Below are positions 33,874 to 42,149 of a stretch of 64,000 nt of DNA, piece by piece (within the stretch, counting starts at the first letter, position 1; every line of letters begins with the position of its first letter). Source of the DNA: Bacteroidota bacterium (GTDB lineage Bacteria > Bacteroidota > Bacteroidia > Bacteroidales > Lentimicrobiaceae); contig WSXU01000002.1 in the NCBI GenBank assembly GCA_009773455.1, positions 186,001 to 250,000 on the forward strand, given 5' to 3'. Under the pieces are notes generated by a model. The model saw only the letters and a program-made list of their open reading frames with translations, did no database searches and had not been told where the DNA came from. The position numbers and the translations under genes are program-made.

Positions 33874-35919
33874 TTATTGAACCTCTTTTATCTTCTCCAG
33901 GGCCTTTTCACAAAGCGCCTTAACAGTGATTTTCTCGAAGAAGATATAAGGTGGAATGTTGACTCCGAATTTAGTAAGTACATCCTGTTGCAGCTGAACG
34001 GCCTTCATAGAGTTGAGTCCATAAACTGAAATCGCTTTTGCCTGATCAATCTGGTCGAAGGGAATTTTGAGATGAATATGGATCCAGGCAATCAGCCAGG
34101 CCTGCAGAGATGTTAAATCTGCCACTACACTCCCGGTAGGTGATTCTTTTGATGCCCAGACAGATTCTCCCACCACTTCGAGTGATTTCTGAAGAAAGCC
34201 CTCCCTGCATGCCTTCCGTTGGATTTTACCGCTGGAGGTCTTCAGAATACTGGCGGTCCTCAGCAATTGAATGGCATAAACATCCTGTTCGAAATCTTCA
34301 GCAACCTGCTGCCGGATGGCATCGCAGACAGCCTCTACATCCAGGTTTCTGATGGCAGAACGCTCCACTTCAGCCACAATCACCAGTTTTTCATCGTCAT
34401 CAGTATCTATTGAAAAAGCAGCACTGGCATTCGGACGCAGAGCCGGATGGCTGGCTTCTGCGACAAATTCTATGTCCTGTGGATAGTAATTTCTGCCCTG
34501 GAGGATAATCATATCCTTCAGCCGCCCGGTAATATACAATTCCCCCTGATCGAAGAAGCCAAGATCTCCGGTGCGCAGGTATTTCACAGATAAATCCCCT
34601 CCTATTGTGGCTGCAAATGATTCCCTTGTTTCAGCTTCCTTATTCCAGTAACCTGCAGTAACTATGGAACCCGAAACCCAGATCTCCCCGACTTCATCAT
34701 CATTGCACAGGTCAAGCGTTTCCGGATTCACGATTTTAACTTCTGTATCCAGCCAGGGATGACCCACACCCACCAGAAATCTGGCATCGTGATCCGTTTC
34801 AGCGGCTTTTTTTATTCTGTTCATCGCCAGTGCATCTGCTGAAACGCATAAGTAAACCGGGCCTCTACCAGCAGGTGGTCCCGAAATAATCAATGTTGTT
34901 TCAGCCATGCCATAGCATGGATATAACATCGGGGTTCCGAATCCGAAATCCCTGTATGTTTCAATAAATCTAGCGAAAGTTGATTTACGGATGGGCTCGG
35001 CACCACAATACAGTGTACTGAGGGATGATAAATCAAGCCCTGCCCTTTCCTCAACGGGTATGCCCTCCACACAATGGTCGAAGGCAAAATTGGGGGCACC
35101 GCCATGGGTACCTTTGTATTTCGAAATGGCTTTCAGCCATCTCAATGGCTTCTGAATAAATGCCACCGGTGGTATTATAACACCCGGATATCCGTTAAAA
35201 ACGGGATCAATCACTCCGTCGATCAATCCCATATCGTGAAAACTGGGCAGCCAGGTTACCGAGACACTTTTGCGCGAAAGGCTGAAGCTGTTCCTGATAA
35301 ACATGGCATTGCGCAGGATGTTCCTGTGCGTAACCATAACGCCTTTGGGCTTCCCCGTGGAACCGGAAGTATATTGTAACAATGCTACATCAGCAGGTTG
35401 AGAGGGCGCAGTATTTATCCAATTGCTGGTATCGCCCTGTAAACAATCCTCAACCTGCAGCCATTTTAGTCCTTTCAACTCTTCCAGATCGGAAAATGAA
35501 CGTTCGAAAGACTGAAAAATATCGGCTATACATAAAACTATCGTTGCTCCTGAGTCAACAACCAGCGTTTTAATCCTTTCAAGGGAACGGTTCTTTCGGG
35601 GTGTATAAGCGGGAACAGCAATGATACCGGCAAAAAAACATCCGTAAAGCGCTTTTACAAACTCCAGTCCCGGAGGAAACAACATCAGTGCCCGTTCCCC
35701 TTTTTCACCGATTCCGGCCAACTTACCCGCTATACCAGTAGCAGCCTGATATAATTCGACATAGGTGATCCTTTCCTCATCATCATCGCCGTCTCTCAGG
35801 AAAACATAGGCAGTTTCATCAGGGGTATGGATTGCCCTGGCTTGAATGATTTCAGGAAGGGTAAAAGTGAAAGTATCCTGTTCAGTTATTGTATCTTTAA
35901 TGAAGTTATCCGGTGCCAT
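33874..35919 (-). CDS. Fatty-acyl-AMP ligase fused to acyl carrier domain (FAAL-ACP)
   Basis: A 681-residue two-domain protein. The N-terminal 580 residues form an adenylation domain with P-loop YTSGSTGKPKGVMVTH, WLPSFHDMGLIDGVIDPVF and YGMAETTLIIS; the ligase C-lobe ends with KTSSGKIQRKACRE. After a short linker, the last 80 residues are a phosphopantetheine carrier domain (ISVYGLNSMKAVQLQQ, acceptor Ser in GLNSM). It should activate a fatty acid as acyl-AMP and load it on its own carrier. The start at 35919 was chosen because a complete promoter lies at 35945-35973 and the longer frame only translates the heptamer array. Neighbours are a flippase and a sulfotransferase. Confidence 0.9.
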   Translation of the reverse strand: MAPDNFIKDTITEQDTFTFTLPEIIQARAIHTPDETAYVFLRDGDDDEERITYVELYQAATGIAGKLAGIGEKGERALMLFPPGLEFVKALYGCFFAGIIAVPAYTPRKNRSLERIKTLVVDSGATIVLCIADIFQSFERSFSDLEELKGLKWLQVEDCLQGDTSNWINTAPSQPADVALLQYTSGSTGKPKGVMVTHRNILRNAMFIRNSFSLSRKSVSVTWLPSFHDMGLIDGVIDPVFNGYPGVIIPPVAFIQKPLRWLKAISKYKGTHGGAPNFAFDHCVEGIPVEERAGLDLSSLSTLYCGAEPIRKSTFARFIETYRDFGFGTPMLYPCYGMAETTLIISGPPAGRGPVYLCVSADALAMNRIKKAAETDHDARFLVGVGHPWLDTEVKIVNPETLDLCNDDEVGEIWVSGSIVTAGYWNKEAETRESFAATIGGDLSVKYLRTGDLGFFDQGELYITGRLKDMIILQGRNYYPQDIEFVAEASHPALRPNASAAFSIDTDDDEKLVIVAEVERSAIRNLDVEAVCDAIRQQVAEDFEQDVYAIQLLRTASILKTSSGKIQRKACREGFLQKSLEVVGESVWASKESPTGSVVADLTSLQAWLIAWIHIHLKIPFDQIDQAKAISVYGLNSMKAVQLQQDVLTKFGVNIPPYIFFEKITVKALCEKALEKIKEVQ

Positions 35920-35944
35920 AGAAACGGGGATGGTTTGTGCTGTG

Positions 35945-35973
35945 CAAAAATAGAAAACTCCCGTTGGAATCAA
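35945..35973 (-). promoter_or_regulatory. Promoter of the FAAL-ACP gene
   Basis: On the minus strand a -33 TTG (complement of 35971-35973) and a -7 TATTTTTG (35945-35952) are separated by 18 bp. The start codon is 26 bp downstream. The -33 element borders the heptamer array directly. Confidence 0.7.
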
Positions 35974-36176
35974 TGAACAGTTAACAGTTAACAACGAACA
36001 ATTAACAATTACAAGGTCAGTGGTCAGAGATTGGTAGTCGGAGGTCAGAAAGATAATGAGGTAAGAGGTAGGAGGTAAGAGGCACGAAATATTCAAAGAT
36101 CCAGAGTTCGGAGGCCGGAAGTCAGAGGTCAGAAAGAAATTGAGGTAAGAAGAAAAAAGTAAGAGTTACGAAGGTA
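35974..36176. repeat. Long heptamer array (29 units in one phase)
   Basis: The entire 203 bp can be divided into 29 units of 7 bp with no phase break. Clear blocks: tgaacag, ttaacag, ttaacaa, cgaacaa, ttaacaa; gtcagtg, gtcagag, attggta, gtcggag, gtcagaa; gaggtaa, gaggtag, gaggtaa, gaggcac; then after five loose units gtcagag, gtcagaa, agaaatt, gaggtaa. The block GAGGTCAGAAAGA..TGAGGTAAG occurs at 36041 and 36125, 84 bp (12 units) apart. It lies between the sulfotransferase stop codon and the FAAL-ACP promoter; no gene is present in this gap. Confidence 0.9.
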
Positions 36177-36237
36177 TTACTCAATTTTCAAACTTTAAAT
36201 CATCGAATCCGGCATCGGCAAGCAGCGATCCGAAATT

Positions 36238-37314
36238 TCACTTCAGAGGTTTCACCTTTCTTTGGTTGAATTTCCAGTAAACCTTAAGAAAAATACCCAG
36301 AAACCTCCCCAGTGTATTACGCATCTGGTATGGCAAATAATCGCCAAGCAACAACAGCCTGTACATCAGCCAGCCGTAAACCTGCATGGGGAGCGTCTTA
36401 ACCCAGACTCCGAAACTGAACCCCGGAAATTCAGGTTCATAGCCTGCCAGCCTTCCGGTCTTTCCTGCAACCATATCAGCTGTGCGGATTTGCTTCGGGC
36501 TCATCTCTGTTTTCCACAGGTTCATCCGTGAGGTTGAGATCGGATTGAGCAGGCTTTTATGTATAACCCCGATCTCGCCGGAACCGGCATAAGCCTTTTC
36601 AACTTCTGATTTCTTCTCGTAAAAATTCATCACAGAGGGGTCAAAATCAATCCCAAGAAAATCGCAGAGTTTGCCGAATTCCGGTTCGGGATTGGCAGCC
36701 AGGTCTTCGTATCTGAGCGCATAAACCAGTCCGGGATGCTGCTTCCTGAGTGTAGAAGCCAGGCGCCAGGCAAACTTCCATCGATAAACCACCAGCGGCA
36801 CAATGGGTACTTCAAAATTCACATTGGTGAGCGAGAGGTAATTGTCACGGTAGTCGCGTGTCAGATGGATGATTTTCGCTTCCGGGAAAAGCCTGTGGAT
36901 ACGGCGGATGTAAAGCGAATAATAAGGGTTTTTATCTCCGATCAGGTGTATCTGTTGTTTATCATATACCGATTTATAGGCCAGGCAAACCTGCTTTACC
37001 ATGGCTTGAAAGGTACATTCTCCCTTAATTTTCAACAGATGCGCCTTGAGGTCTTCTGCAGAAATCAGCCACTTATCAAAATAACGCTGTTTCATCAGAT
37101 CGTTCGTAAACGATTGAATAACAACATCATCCCAAAATATAATTTTCCCGTAGTTCTTGTAAAGGCTGATAATAAAGGGACTTTCAGGGGGTATGATTAC
37201 ATGCGGGTGTGCTTCAAACAGCATCCTCAGCATGGTGGTACCTGAGCGTGGACGGCCGATGATAAAGAACATTGGAACATCTGACAATGGCTGGCCTGAA
37301 GCGGGATTATTCAT
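36238..37314 (-). CDS. Sulfotransferase family protein (first of two paralogues)
   Basis: A 358-residue cytosolic-type sulfotransferase. The PAPS-binding loop is FFIIGRPRSGTTMLRML at about 16-32; the second PAPS motif (3'-phosphate binding) is around IIHLTRDYRDNYLSLTNVNF. LRYEDLAANPEPEFGKLCDFLGID is another family signature. The start at 37314 was chosen because a TAAATTTG element at 37342-37349 overlaps the ATG of a longer frame. The enzyme would transfer sulfate from PAPS to a carbohydrate or lipid hydroxyl. It is divergent from the MBOAT gene and shares about 45 percent-looking motifs with 40103-41158; I did not align them. Confidence 0.85.
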   Translation of the reverse strand: MNNPASGQPLSDVPMFFIIGRPRSGTTMLRMLFEAHPHVIIPPESPFIISLYKNYGKIIFWDDVVIQSFTNDLMKQRYFDKWLISAEDLKAHLLKIKGECTFQAMVKQVCLAYKSVYDKQQIHLIGDKNPYYSLYIRRIHRLFPEAKIIHLTRDYRDNYLSLTNVNFEVPIVPLVVYRWKFAWRLASTLRKQHPGLVYALRYEDLAANPEPEFGKLCDFLGIDFDPSVMNFYEKKSEVEKAYAGSGEIGVIHKSLLNPISTSRMNLWKTEMSPKQIRTADMVAGKTGRLAGYEPEFPGFSFGVWVKTLPMQVYGWLMYRLLLLGDYLPYQMRNTLGRFLGIFLKVYWKFNQRKVKPLK

Positions 37315-37341
37315 TGAACAACAAAAGAAACGTGAAGTTGG

Positions 37342-37349
37342 CAAATTTA
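37342..37349 (-). promoter_or_regulatory. Predicted -7 element of the first sulfotransferase gene
   Basis: On the minus strand TAAATTTG. It lies 28 bp before the start codon at 37314 and overlaps an upstream in-frame ATG, which is therefore rejected as the start. Confidence 0.45.
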
Positions 37350-37431
37350 GGGAATATCTGTCAGGGAAATGCCCCTGAGGGTTTATCTCACCGAAATTGC
37401 TTTATTTTGCACCTTTGATTCCCGTTTACCC

Positions 37432-38883
37432 ATGCTCTTCAATTCCTTTGAATACCTTATTTTCCTTCCGTCGGTAGTTGTCCTTTATTTTACCCTTCCG
37501 GTAAAGTGGAGATGGTTGTTGCTCCTTTTTGCCAGCTACTTTTTCTATATGTGCTGGAAAGCAGAATATGCCATTCTGATTCTTTTTACCACGCTGGTTG
37601 ATTATTTTGTGGCATTAAAAATGGGCAGGGAGCCTTCCCGCAAAAAGAAGAAACGCTGGCTGGTAATGAGTATCCTTGTTAATCTGGGGATGCTGGCCGG
37701 GTTTAAATATTTGAATTTTTTCTCCGAAAGTGTGAATGCCCTGATGCAGATCACCAACAGCGGTTATTCATTTCCCTTGTATCATATCCTGCTGCCGGTT
37801 GGTATTTCGTTTTATATATTCCAGTCGCTCAGCTATACCATCGATGTTTACCGGGGCATTCAGCCGCCTGAAAAACACTTCGGGAAATTCGCGCTGTATG
37901 TTTCCTTTTTCCCGCAACTGGTTGCGGGACCCATTGAGCGGTCGACCAGTCTGCTGCCGCAAATCAATGCACCACGTCCTTTTAATCAGCAAAACCTGAT
38001 CAGCGGTCTGAAGCTTATTCTGTGGGGATTTTTTAAAAAACTTGTGATTGCCGACCGGCTAGGTATGTTTGTCGGCCTGGTGTATGAAAACCCGGGGGAG
38101 TTTAACGGTCTGCCGGTAATCCTTGCCACCATGCTGTTTGCGTTCCAGCTTTACTGCGATTTCTCGGGATACACCGATATTGCCCGGGGCTCAGCCCGGA
38201 TCATGGGTTATGAACTTATGATAAACTTCAACCGGCCACTGATTGCCACTTCACTCCGCGATTTCTGGAACCGCTGGCACATCTCGCTCACCACATGGTT
38301 CCGCGACTACCTGCTTTATTCGCTTCCATATATCCGCGACAAAAAGATCATACAGTCAAAGATCTACCGCAACCTTGTCATCACGTTTCTTTTAATGGGA
38401 CTCTGGCATGGTGCCGCCTGGACTTTTATCATCTTTGGCCTTTTTCACGGATTGATGCTGGTGGTGGAAAGCCTGGCCGAAAAGCCGGTTGGCCGGTTTC
38501 ATGAATTAACCGGGATCAATCATCATCCGGGCATTATAAAGGCGCTTGGCATTGCATACATGTTTATCATGGTGGTATTCTCCCTGTTTTTTTTCAGGGC
38601 AAACAGCCTGGAAAACAGCCTGATTTTGTTAAAAGAAGCATTCGATTTCAGCAACACAGCTGAATCTTTGAAAGCCATGCTCAGGAACCTGGAGTTTGTT
38701 TTCGGCATCCTGATGGTGATTCTGCTGCTTGTAGCGGAGCATTTCCATGCGAAATACAACCTGGTTAAAGTCATTGCAGCCAGGCCGGTTTTTGTCAGAT
38801 GGACTGTATACATCGGCTTTATCTTTTTTGTACTGCTGTTTGGCGTACTGCATCAGCAGAAATTTATTTATTTTCAGTTCTGA
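37432..38883 (+). CDS. MBOAT family O-acyltransferase (AlgI/DltB-like)
   Basis: A 483-residue membrane-bound O-acyltransferase with about eleven helices. The two conserved histidines are present: His283 in FWNRWHISLTTWFRDYLLY and His326 in LLMGLWHGAAWTFIIFG. The loop PQLVAGPIERSTSLLPQI is the AlgI signature. It moves an acyl group, usually acetyl, across the membrane to a periplasmic partner that modifies a polysaccharide. The SGNH-like protein encoded next (39152) is a natural partner. The ATG at 37432 was chosen because it starts the AlgI-type N-terminus MLFNSFEYLIFLPSVV. Confidence 0.92.
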   Translation: MLFNSFEYLIFLPSVVVLYFTLPVKWRWLLLLFASYFFYMCWKAEYAILILFTTLVDYFVALKMGREPSRKKKKRWLVMSILVNLGMLAGFKYLNFFSESVNALMQITNSGYSFPLYHILLPVGISFYIFQSLSYTIDVYRGIQPPEKHFGKFALYVSFFPQLVAGPIERSTSLLPQINAPRPFNQQNLISGLKLILWGFFKKLVIADRLGMFVGLVYENPGEFNGLPVILATMLFAFQLYCDFSGYTDIARGSARIMGYELMINFNRPLIATSLRDFWNRWHISLTTWFRDYLLYSLPYIRDKKIIQSKIYRNLVITFLLMGLWHGAAWTFIIFGLFHGLMLVVESLAEKPVGRFHELTGINHHPGIIKALGIAYMFIMVVFSLFFFRANSLENSLILLKEAFDFSNTAESLKAMLRNLEFVFGILMVILLLVAEHFHAKYNLVKVIAARPVFVRWTVYIGFIFFVLLFGVLHQQKFIYFQF

Positions 38884-38913
38884 TTTCACAATAGTCCATT
38901 AATATTTGGTCTC

Positions 38914-39107
38914 ACGCAAAGACGCAAAGACAATACTGTAATCAAAATGGAATCAAAATTATTAATGAATTATTGGATTCAAACTCAGTGGTTATGTTTA
39001 GTCGATTGTTTTACAATCCATTGACAGAATCTAACTCCTGATTATTGAATCAAAAAAAACTTTACGACCCTGCCAGCCGGTCTACCCGCCGAAGGAGGGC
39101 AGGCTGG
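38914..39107. repeat. Octamer array and GC-rich inverted repeat between MBOAT and SGNH genes
   Basis: Two units acgcaaag occur at 38914-38929 (same family as 23857). Further on, CCAGCC at 39073-39078 pairs with GGCTGG at 39102-39107 around a CCCGCC core; the hairpin is followed by a T run at 39112-39118, so it may also work as a terminator or attenuator. The 268-bp gap holds no gene. Confidence 0.55.
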
Positions 39108-39151
39108 TTCGCTTTTTTGTTGAGACACGAACTGACGGCATAAACTGATTT

Positions 39152-40123
39152 ATGAAAGGCAAATCAATAAAACGTATCCTCCTGTTCGCCGCACTTATCG
39201 TGCTGGTCAACATAGCCCTGGATCTGTCATTCAAGGCTTTTTCGGTGCACAACATCCTGAACCGGAGGATGGACGAACAGTTTGCAGCTTACAATGACAC
39301 ATTGAAATACCTTGCCCTCGGCAATTCGCACAACTGCATCAATACCCTCATCCTGGAGAACAGTTTCAATTATGGTTCGCCCAGCGAAAACTACATCCAG
39401 TCGTATTACAAATTGAAACACATCCTGGAAAAGACCGGAAAGAAACCGGAATATGTCATTCTTCAGGCCGATATCTCAACTTACGGGCCTAAAATCGCCG
39501 ATCGCTACGAGTACAATTCCTACTGGATCGATTACATAGATTACCCGGAATTAGCCAGGATCAAGGGCGACAGAACCATCCTCACCAAATGGCTCGAAGG
39601 TAGATTCTTCTCCTATGCCGGCAACTACAAGGATGTTCAGCTTTCTATCCTTTACAGGATTAAAATCAAAACACTGGAGATGCACAACGGCTACCGCCCT
39701 CACAGAGACTATAAGAACTTCGCCGATGAAACCAACAAACGAAAACTGGCCTGGGACAAGGCCAATCTTTTCCTTACAAAGGGGGTTTATCTCGACAACT
39801 CCATTAAGATCTACTTTGAAAAAATCCTGCAACTATGTCAGGCAAACAAGGTCAGTGTGATCCTTGTCCGTTACCCGATGACGAAGGAATTCAACGACGA
39901 AGAAATGAAGATCGTTCCTGCTGACAAACTGTTTTCGGAAATAGAATCCATTGCTTCCCGATATCCGGTTTACAAGGGTCTGTTCGACTACCACAGTATC
40001 TTTTTCAGTCATCCCGAATATTTCTTCGATCCTGATCACCTGAACATCAAAGGGTCGGATCTTTTTACCAGGCAGTTTGCCCGGGATATGGAGAATCTTG
40101 AATCAGGACTTTCTGCGGAATAA
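39152..40123 (+). CDS. Membrane-anchored SGNH-like protein, probable partner of MBOAT
   Basis: A 323-residue protein with one N-terminal membrane helix (ILLFAALIVLVNIALDLSF). The extracytoplasmic part has the SGNH-type block I as LALGNSHNCINTL (Ser59) and the Asp-His block as FFDPDHLNIKGSDLF near residue 303, so a serine esterase/acyltransferase fold (DltD, AlgX or AlgJ class) is likely. Such proteins receive the acyl group exported by an MBOAT protein and place it on a polymer. The 3' end overlaps the opposite sulfotransferase gene by 21 bp. I recognise no closer family. Confidence 0.7.
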   Translation: MKGKSIKRILLFAALIVLVNIALDLSFKAFSVHNILNRRMDEQFAAYNDTLKYLALGNSHNCINTLILENSFNYGSPSENYIQSYYKLKHILEKTGKKPEYVILQADISTYGPKIADRYEYNSYWIDYIDYPELARIKGDRTILTKWLEGRFFSYAGNYKDVQLSILYRIKIKTLEMHNGYRPHRDYKNFADETNKRKLAWDKANLFLTKGVYLDNSIKIYFEKILQLCQANKVSVILVRYPMTKEFNDEEMKIVPADKLFSEIESIASRYPVYKGLFDYHSIFFSHPEYFFDPDHLNIKGSDLFTRQFARDMENLESGLSAE

Positions 40124-41158
40124 TCCTGAAAACAGCCTTGCCAACAGCAGAGGCCCCTTGCTCAGTATTTTCTCCCTCATGCGGTAGGGAAACCGGTCGA
40201 AGAGGCTGGTCAGCAGATATATGCTCTTTGCATAGAACACGCCGGGAATCGCCAGTATGGCGATCCAAAGGCTGAATTCCAGATATTTCCGCTCATACCC
40301 GGCCAATCCGGCATACCTGCCGGCCACCTGATCGGCTATCCGGACCTGGGTTTCGCTCATCGACTTTTTCCACAGTCCAAGCCGGCTGGTATTGATGGGA
40401 TTAAAAAGGCTTTTATGATGCTTTTCAAGCACTTCCGCAGGATAAGTTTCCTCTGCCCTGCTTTTTACTTTATAGAAGTTGAATACTTCAGGCAAATAGG
40501 GAATATCAAGAAAATCAGCAATCTTACGGAAGTAGTTTTCGGGCTCCGACACCAGATCTTCATACCGGAGGAAATAGAAGGAGTCGGGGTGCTTTTGGGC
40601 CGCTTTAAGTGCCTTCTGATAAAAATACTTCCATTTATAAATCACCAGCGATACCACCGGGACTTCAAAATCGACCCGGTTAACTGAGTGGAAATTATCA
40701 CGGTAGTCGCGCAGAATATAGATGAATTTTGCTTCAGGGTATATCCTGAGCAATCTTTCGGTGTAAATCGTATAGCCATGATTCTTGTCGCCGATCATGC
40801 TGATGCGCTCTTTCGGAAACAGGGAAATATAGCTGAGGTAAACCACCTGGCAGATATCCCTGTATGTACGGGATCCCTGACATTTCAAAAGGTCTGTTTT
40901 CAGACGGCTGTGATCAATGTTCCAGGAACTGAACTGCCACTGTTTCAGCAGATCTGAATAAAACCGTTCAAGATCCTTTTCTGTCCAACGGGTGATTTGT
41001 CCGTATGCCGGAAATAAGTTCAGTACAAACTGGCATTCCCACGGGATCATAATGTTCGGATGGGCATCAAACAGTGACTGGAGCAGGGTAGTACCGGTGC
41101 GTGGCCTGCCGATGATAAAGAATAACGGAATCTGCTGAGGTTGCTCCATCTTATCCAT
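40103..41158 (-). CDS. Sulfotransferase family protein (second paralogue)
   Basis: A 351-residue paralogue of 36238-37314. The PAPS loop is FFIIGRPRTGTTLLQSLF at about 13-30, with the following FDAHPNIMIPWECQFVLNLFP, and the second motif is FIYILRDYRDNFHSVNRVDFEVP. LRYEDLVSEPENYFRKIADFLDIP matches the first copy. The C-terminus is basic. The start could also be the next Met three codons on (41149); the -7 element at 41169-41176 is close to both. It is convergent with the SGNH-like gene. The duplicate suggests two different sulfation sites on one product. Confidence 0.85.
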   Translation of the reverse strand: MDKMEQPQQIPLFFIIGRPRTGTTLLQSLFDAHPNIMIPWECQFVLNLFPAYGQITRWTEKDLERFYSDLLKQWQFSSWNIDHSRLKTDLLKCQGSRTYRDICQVVYLSYISLFPKERISMIGDKNHGYTIYTERLLRIYPEAKFIYILRDYRDNFHSVNRVDFEVPVVSLVIYKWKYFYQKALKAAQKHPDSFYFLRYEDLVSEPENYFRKIADFLDIPYLPEVFNFYKVKSRAEETYPAEVLEKHHKSLFNPINTSRLGLWKKSMSETQVRIADQVAGRYAGLAGYERKYLEFSLWIAILAIPGVFYAKSIYLLTSLFDRFPYRMREKILSKGPLLLARLFSGLFRRKS

Positions 41159-41168
41159 TAACGAATGG

Positions 41169-41176
41169 CAAATATA
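41169..41176 (-). promoter_or_regulatory. Predicted -7 element of the second sulfotransferase gene
   Basis: On the minus strand TATATTTG, 11 bp before the first possible ATG. Confidence 0.45.
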
Positions 41177-41225
41177 AAACTTTGATAACGATTCCTCCCT
41201 TTAAATGGTGAAAGATCCGGGATAT

Positions 41226-41259
41226 AAAAAAGGCCACAGGCAGTCAACCCATGGCCTTT
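41226..41259 (-). terminator. Terminator of the DUF2147 gene
   Basis: Read on the minus strand, AAAGGCCA (41252-41259) pairs with TGGCCTTT (41229-41236) around a 15-nt loop and is followed by T residues. It lies 28 bp after the DUF2147 stop codon. Confidence 0.75.
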
Positions 41260-41286
41260 CATTCCGGTAATGCCGGATCATCAATC

Positions 41287-41883
41287 CTATTTTGAAGGAA
41301 CCCCGGTGGTTCTTGTCCAGGTCAGGGTCTTGCTCATCAGCGATAAGCCGGCCATGGCTGTGACTTCCATGGCATCGTTGTTCTTAATCAGCTTTGCCTT
41401 ACAATCGAAGGTTTTTCCCATTTGCGGCAGATATGCTTTCCCACCTTCGTAGGTCTTTGTTTTGGTATTATACCTGAGGTTGGAAACCATGCGTGTTCCG
41501 ACGATCGGGTTTTTCCTTTTTGATTTGTCCGGATTATTCACGTCAGTCAATGGCTTGCCGTTTTTATCCTTATTTTGTCTTACCCATACGATCTTGCCAT
41601 GATAAACCGCCGTAAGCCAGTATCCAGAAATGTCTTTAACGGTAGTGGTTGGGTTATTCTTAGGTGGAACTACCGAAGGTTTAACCGGGTTAACCGGTTT
41701 TTTCTGGTTTGAGGGTGCCACCTGTTTGTTGGGTGCCTTATCTGCCGAAGCCGGTGGGGCTACTTTTTTAACAACCACAGCGGATTTTGCAGGTGCTTTT
41801 TCCTGGGTCGTCTGAGCACTGACCTGCGCAAAAGTGAGAGAAAAAGAAAACAGAAAAGTCACGAATAGAACACTGTATTTCAT
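41287..41883 (-). CDS. Secreted DUF2147 domain protein with Pro/Lys-rich linker
   Basis: A 198-residue protein. It has a signal peptide (MKYSVLFVTFLFSFSLTFAQ), then a low-complexity linker of about 65 residues rich in Ala, Pro, Lys and Val (residues about 22-85), then the DUF2147 domain from GYWLTAVYHGKIVWVRQ to the C-terminus with DKNGKPLTDVNNPD and RKNPIVGTRMVSNL. DUF2147 proteins are small envelope proteins of unknown function; the linker is longer than usual. A terminator follows the gene. It may span or touch the cell wall, as basic Pro-rich linkers often do; that is speculation. Confidence 0.8.
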   Translation of the reverse strand: MKYSVLFVTFLFSFSLTFAQVSAQTTQEKAPAKSAVVVKKVAPPASADKAPNKQVAPSNQKKPVNPVKPSVVPPKNNPTTTVKDISGYWLTAVYHGKIVWVRQNKDKNGKPLTDVNNPDKSKRKNPIVGTRMVSNLRYNTKTKTYEGGKAYLPQMGKTFDCKAKLIKNNDAMEVTAMAGLSLMSKTLTWTRTTGVPSK

Positions 41884-41945
41884 ACTGAAAAAAGGTTTTA
41901 AGATGAATGGATAATCCCGGAATGCCGGATTTTGAATCGATCATG

Positions 41946-41953
41946 CAAATATA
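41946..41953 (-). promoter_or_regulatory. Predicted -7 element of the DUF2147 gene
   Basis: On the minus strand TATATTTG, 63 bp before the ATG. A typical-distance -33 is not obvious. Confidence 0.4.
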
Positions 41954-42149
41954 ACGCCATAATTCTGATTGAAAAGAAAAAACCCCCTGAATCAGGATGA
42001 GTTAAATTTGTCAAAGAAATACCGGGAGCCTTTTTTCATCTGATGGACCATGAATTTATGTCTGGTTAATTTTCTTATACAATCAAGAGTCCATCAAAAA
42101 ATCAATAATTGCAGGAATTGGTTATTTTAGCAGGCTGAAAGCATCCGGC

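Noticed and set aside
35920-36096. 59-residue N-terminal extension of the FAAL-ACP protein
   Set aside because: It translates the heptamer array and lies upstream of a complete promoter (35945-35973).
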